From positions 15,926,521 through 15,990,520 of the forward strand of contig CM052362.1 in NCBI GenBank assembly GCA_028551475.1: 64,000 nt of DNA. Direction: 5' to 3'. Below the pieces are notes generated by a model. It saw only the letters and a program-made list of their open reading frames with translations, made no database searches and had not been told where the DNA came from. The DNA comes from Casuarina equisetifolia (Eukaryota > Streptophyta > Magnoliopsida > Fagales > Casuarinaceae). Position numbers and translations under genes: made by a program. How positions within the stretch are numbered: position 1 is the stretch's first letter; the number at the start of each line of letters is the position of its first letter. Below, one piece after another: positions 61,892 to 64,000 of the stretch.

Positions 61892-63440
61892 TCAGTCGGT
61901 TCTACTCTTATTGTTAGCAGGAGTTTGCTCTGTCAGAAGCTTCACAACATTGACCAGTGCGCGTAACCGGTCCCATATATTCAGGCCATAGAGCGCTTCA
62001 ACAAGTGCCTCCTGAAACTCAAAACCGTTCTCTGCCACAGGATACTGTATTGTGGAGCAAGACAACAATCAGTGTTTTCTCTGGAACTATGCTATATATA
62101 GGTATGTGCAGAGAGAGAGAGATCATGACCACAAGTTTTCACCAATTACCTGGATAGGCTTTGGTATCTTTGTTTTAATGAAAGGCCACCATCTGTCCTC
62201 AACAACTGATTTTACAAGACAGCAAGCTCGTAACCCCTCAACACCAGCAAATCGTCCAAACCCGCTGTGTTTCACCCCACCAAACGGCAGGGACTGAAAA
62301 CAAAGATGCACCTTCTTTTGAGCAGGATAAACTATGATTTACCAAGGTTGCCTAAAATTATATCCTCAGATGGTTTGACAAAGGAAAGTGTAACGAGAAC
62401 AACAAATTAGAAAAAAAATGTGTGAATGTGATGATCTGCTAATGAAAACAATAACAGTGAAACAGTATTTTCTCCTTCCTTCCATAATCAAGGATGCTGA
62501 TACACACCATTAGGGGTTACAGTAACCACCTTATATGGCAGCAAAGTTCTCTTATGTTTTGGCAGGCTTATTCTTAATAGCAATATATCCTTAAGAATTA
62601 TATTTATTTTTTCCACGAAGTACATAATCTACTCGATCCCAACATTAAATTTGAAAATATATCAACTTTCTACGTATGCTCTTAGGAAAAGAATTGTAGT
62701 AAACTCAGATTTCATTATTAAACACACTGTCAAGGATGATATTACCTGGCACATGTATGTAGATGCAAAATCATTAATTGCAGCAACTCCACAATGTATC
62801 TGTGAAGTGATAGCTTTGGCACGATACTGACTGCCAGAGAAAACAGCACAACCCAGCCCATACTTTGAGTCATTTGCAAGCCTGACAACCTCTTCATCTG
62901 TGCTAAACTTCATTATTGGCAAGATTGGTCCAAATGCCTGCAAAAGATTAAAAAGCCCTCGTTGAAGTAACCAAGTAAAAGACAAGGCATATCTCACCTC
63001 ATTAACGTTAAATTCTTTCCATGCCATATATGAAAAGCACAACTGCAACCTCAAGAATGGAATCAATACAGAGAGCCGAAACCATCATTCTTGAAAATAC
63101 ATTAATTGAAATCCTTATTACATGACATCCAAAAAGTAATGCTCAACATTCGTGAAAATATGCACATTTTAGATGGGATGAATGACTCATGCAATACAGA
63201 ACAAAATATGCCAAAATTTGCTACCTCCTCTTGCATCAATCTCATCGAGTGGTTCACATTTACAAGCACGGTTGGGGGAAAGAACTGATCAACTGCACCT
63301 TCACCTATATTTCCAAAACTTCCACGACCAACAATTTCTGCTCCTTTCTCTAAAGCATCATTTACAAGACTTCCAAGCCTTTCAGAGTGCTCTTGTAAAC
63401 ATATGGCTCCCATATCATACTTTCCAGCAAGGGGTGGACC
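61892..63440 (-). CDS. ALDH22A1: ALDH22A1-type aldehyde dehydrogenase, C-terminal four exons (partial)
   Basis: C-terminal 234 residues of a plant family-22 aldehyde dehydrogenase, an NAD(P)+-dependent enzyme thought to be membrane-anchored and of unclear substrate. Exons on the minus strand: 63440-63225, 62937-62746, 62293-62150, 62044-61892, all in phase zero. Recognisable pieces are [33 protein letters not shown], then [20 protein letters not shown] (the conserved E-FGP region of ALDHs, split by an intron) and [16 protein letters not shown], and [20 protein letters not shown], the ALDH C-terminal signature. The last exon ([20 protein letters not shown]) is typical of family 22. The catalytic cysteine and cofactor-binding half lie past the right edge; 63441-64000 looks like intron. 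No damage is visible in the part present. Confidence 0.93.
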
Positions 63441-64000
63441 CTGCGAAAAAAATCAAATAACAAAAAGGTAAAAACATGAACAATTTTAGCTTATCATGCT
63501 TCAATCATAGAACATTAACATGCAGCGAGTGAACTACCAGGAAAAGTAACATTTCGAAATGAAGTTACACATATGACAAGATTGCAGGTTATTCAAGGAA
63601 TTGCCTTAATGCCTAAGAAGGCCACAGGCACCTAGCTATTCTAGTCTAATGATGCTAGTGTTTAAACTATGGGTTTCACCCCAGTAGCAATACCTCATCG
63701 TTTAACTGTTAAAGCCACTGGCTGGCCATCCAATGCTCAGTCCGTTACTCAATGTCAAATATGCAATTTGATGCCATTATCACACTGAAATGTGAAATGA
63801 GATGTCTCTTTGCAAATTCACCAAGAGTGGTGAATTGTGAACCCGAGACTCTAGTTAGACAAAGAAAGGACACATTATGTTTATTAGGATATACTAATAG
63901 ATAATATCCGTAGATTAAATAATTATACTAAGGGAGTTATCTATAAATCTTTCAAGTGCCTAGCACTTAGATGACTACTAAATGCATGCAACAAGCAACC
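63441..64000. other. Intron of the ALDH22A1-like gene, running off the window
   Basis: AT-rich and without open frame matching an aldehyde dehydrogenase. The acceptor for the next exon (TCGCAG, minus strand) ends at 63441, so this is its upstream intron. Confidence 0.6.

Noticed and set aside
1-64000. CRISPR arrays, phage genes, bacterial operons or a biosynthetic gene cluster
   Set aside because: The window is plant nuclear DNA with introns. The genes present are unrelated in function, and no array of spaced identical repeats was seen.

Overview
This is nuclear DNA from a flowering plant. The genes are split by GT-AG introns, the proteins are plant-specific or plant-typical (a PsbB-RNA maturation factor of the chloroplast, a HOOKLESS1-type acetyltransferase, a KT/HAK/KUP potassium transporter), and the spacers are filled with plant LTR retrotransposons, LINEs and a TRIM-like element. 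I cannot name the species. Large TE-rich spacers between otherwise compact genes suggest a medium or large genome.

Layout. 1-2355: spacer and promoter. 2356-11199 (+): Fip1-like polyadenylation factor, eight exons, about 1185 aa. 12424-16733 (+): HCF107/Mbb1-like RNA-binding HAT/TPR protein, eight exons, 654 aa. 17.3-32.3 kb: a graveyard of mobile elements on the minus strand: an LTR element without genes (with a solo LTR nested in it), a Ty1/copia fossil (with a TRIM-like element in it) and a 5'-truncated LINE. 33170-34930 (-): HLS1-like N-acetyltransferase, three exons, 394 aa. 35-40.6 kb: poorly classifiable spacer with a copia LTR/primer-site fragment and a second LINE tail. 40655-47697 (+): a nearly full-length but broken Ty3/gypsy chromovirus with both LTRs and a solo LTR nested in its gag region. 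49025-51675 (+): CYP21-4-like membrane-anchored cyclophilin, seven coding exons, 238 aa. 52.2-54.8 kb: a direct-repeat pair around an unidentified 156-aa ORF, then an isolated LTR with primer-binding site. 55939-59392 (+): KT/HAK/KUP potassium transporter, seven exons, 771 aa. 60.4-61.4 kb (-): unidentified coding-like remnants. 61892-63440 (-): the last four exons of an ALDH22A1-type aldehyde dehydrogenase, which continues past the right edge.

The genes do not form a pathway. The clearest biological signal is gene order: the Fip1-like, CYP21-4-like and ALDH22A1-like genes are, from memory, close neighbours in Arabidopsis (AT3G66652, AT3G66654, AT3G66658), so the window looks like an ancestral block expanded by transposons and by the genes lying between them. 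Other leads are a missing glycine in the acetyl-CoA motif of the HLS1-like protein, two solo LTRs of one family (one with an intact TAAGA target duplication, one nested in the gypsy element), a 67-bp tandem duplication spaced by telomere-like repeats, and a possible orphan transit-peptide exon cut off by an LTR element. I found no CRISPR, phage, gene cluster or other new system.
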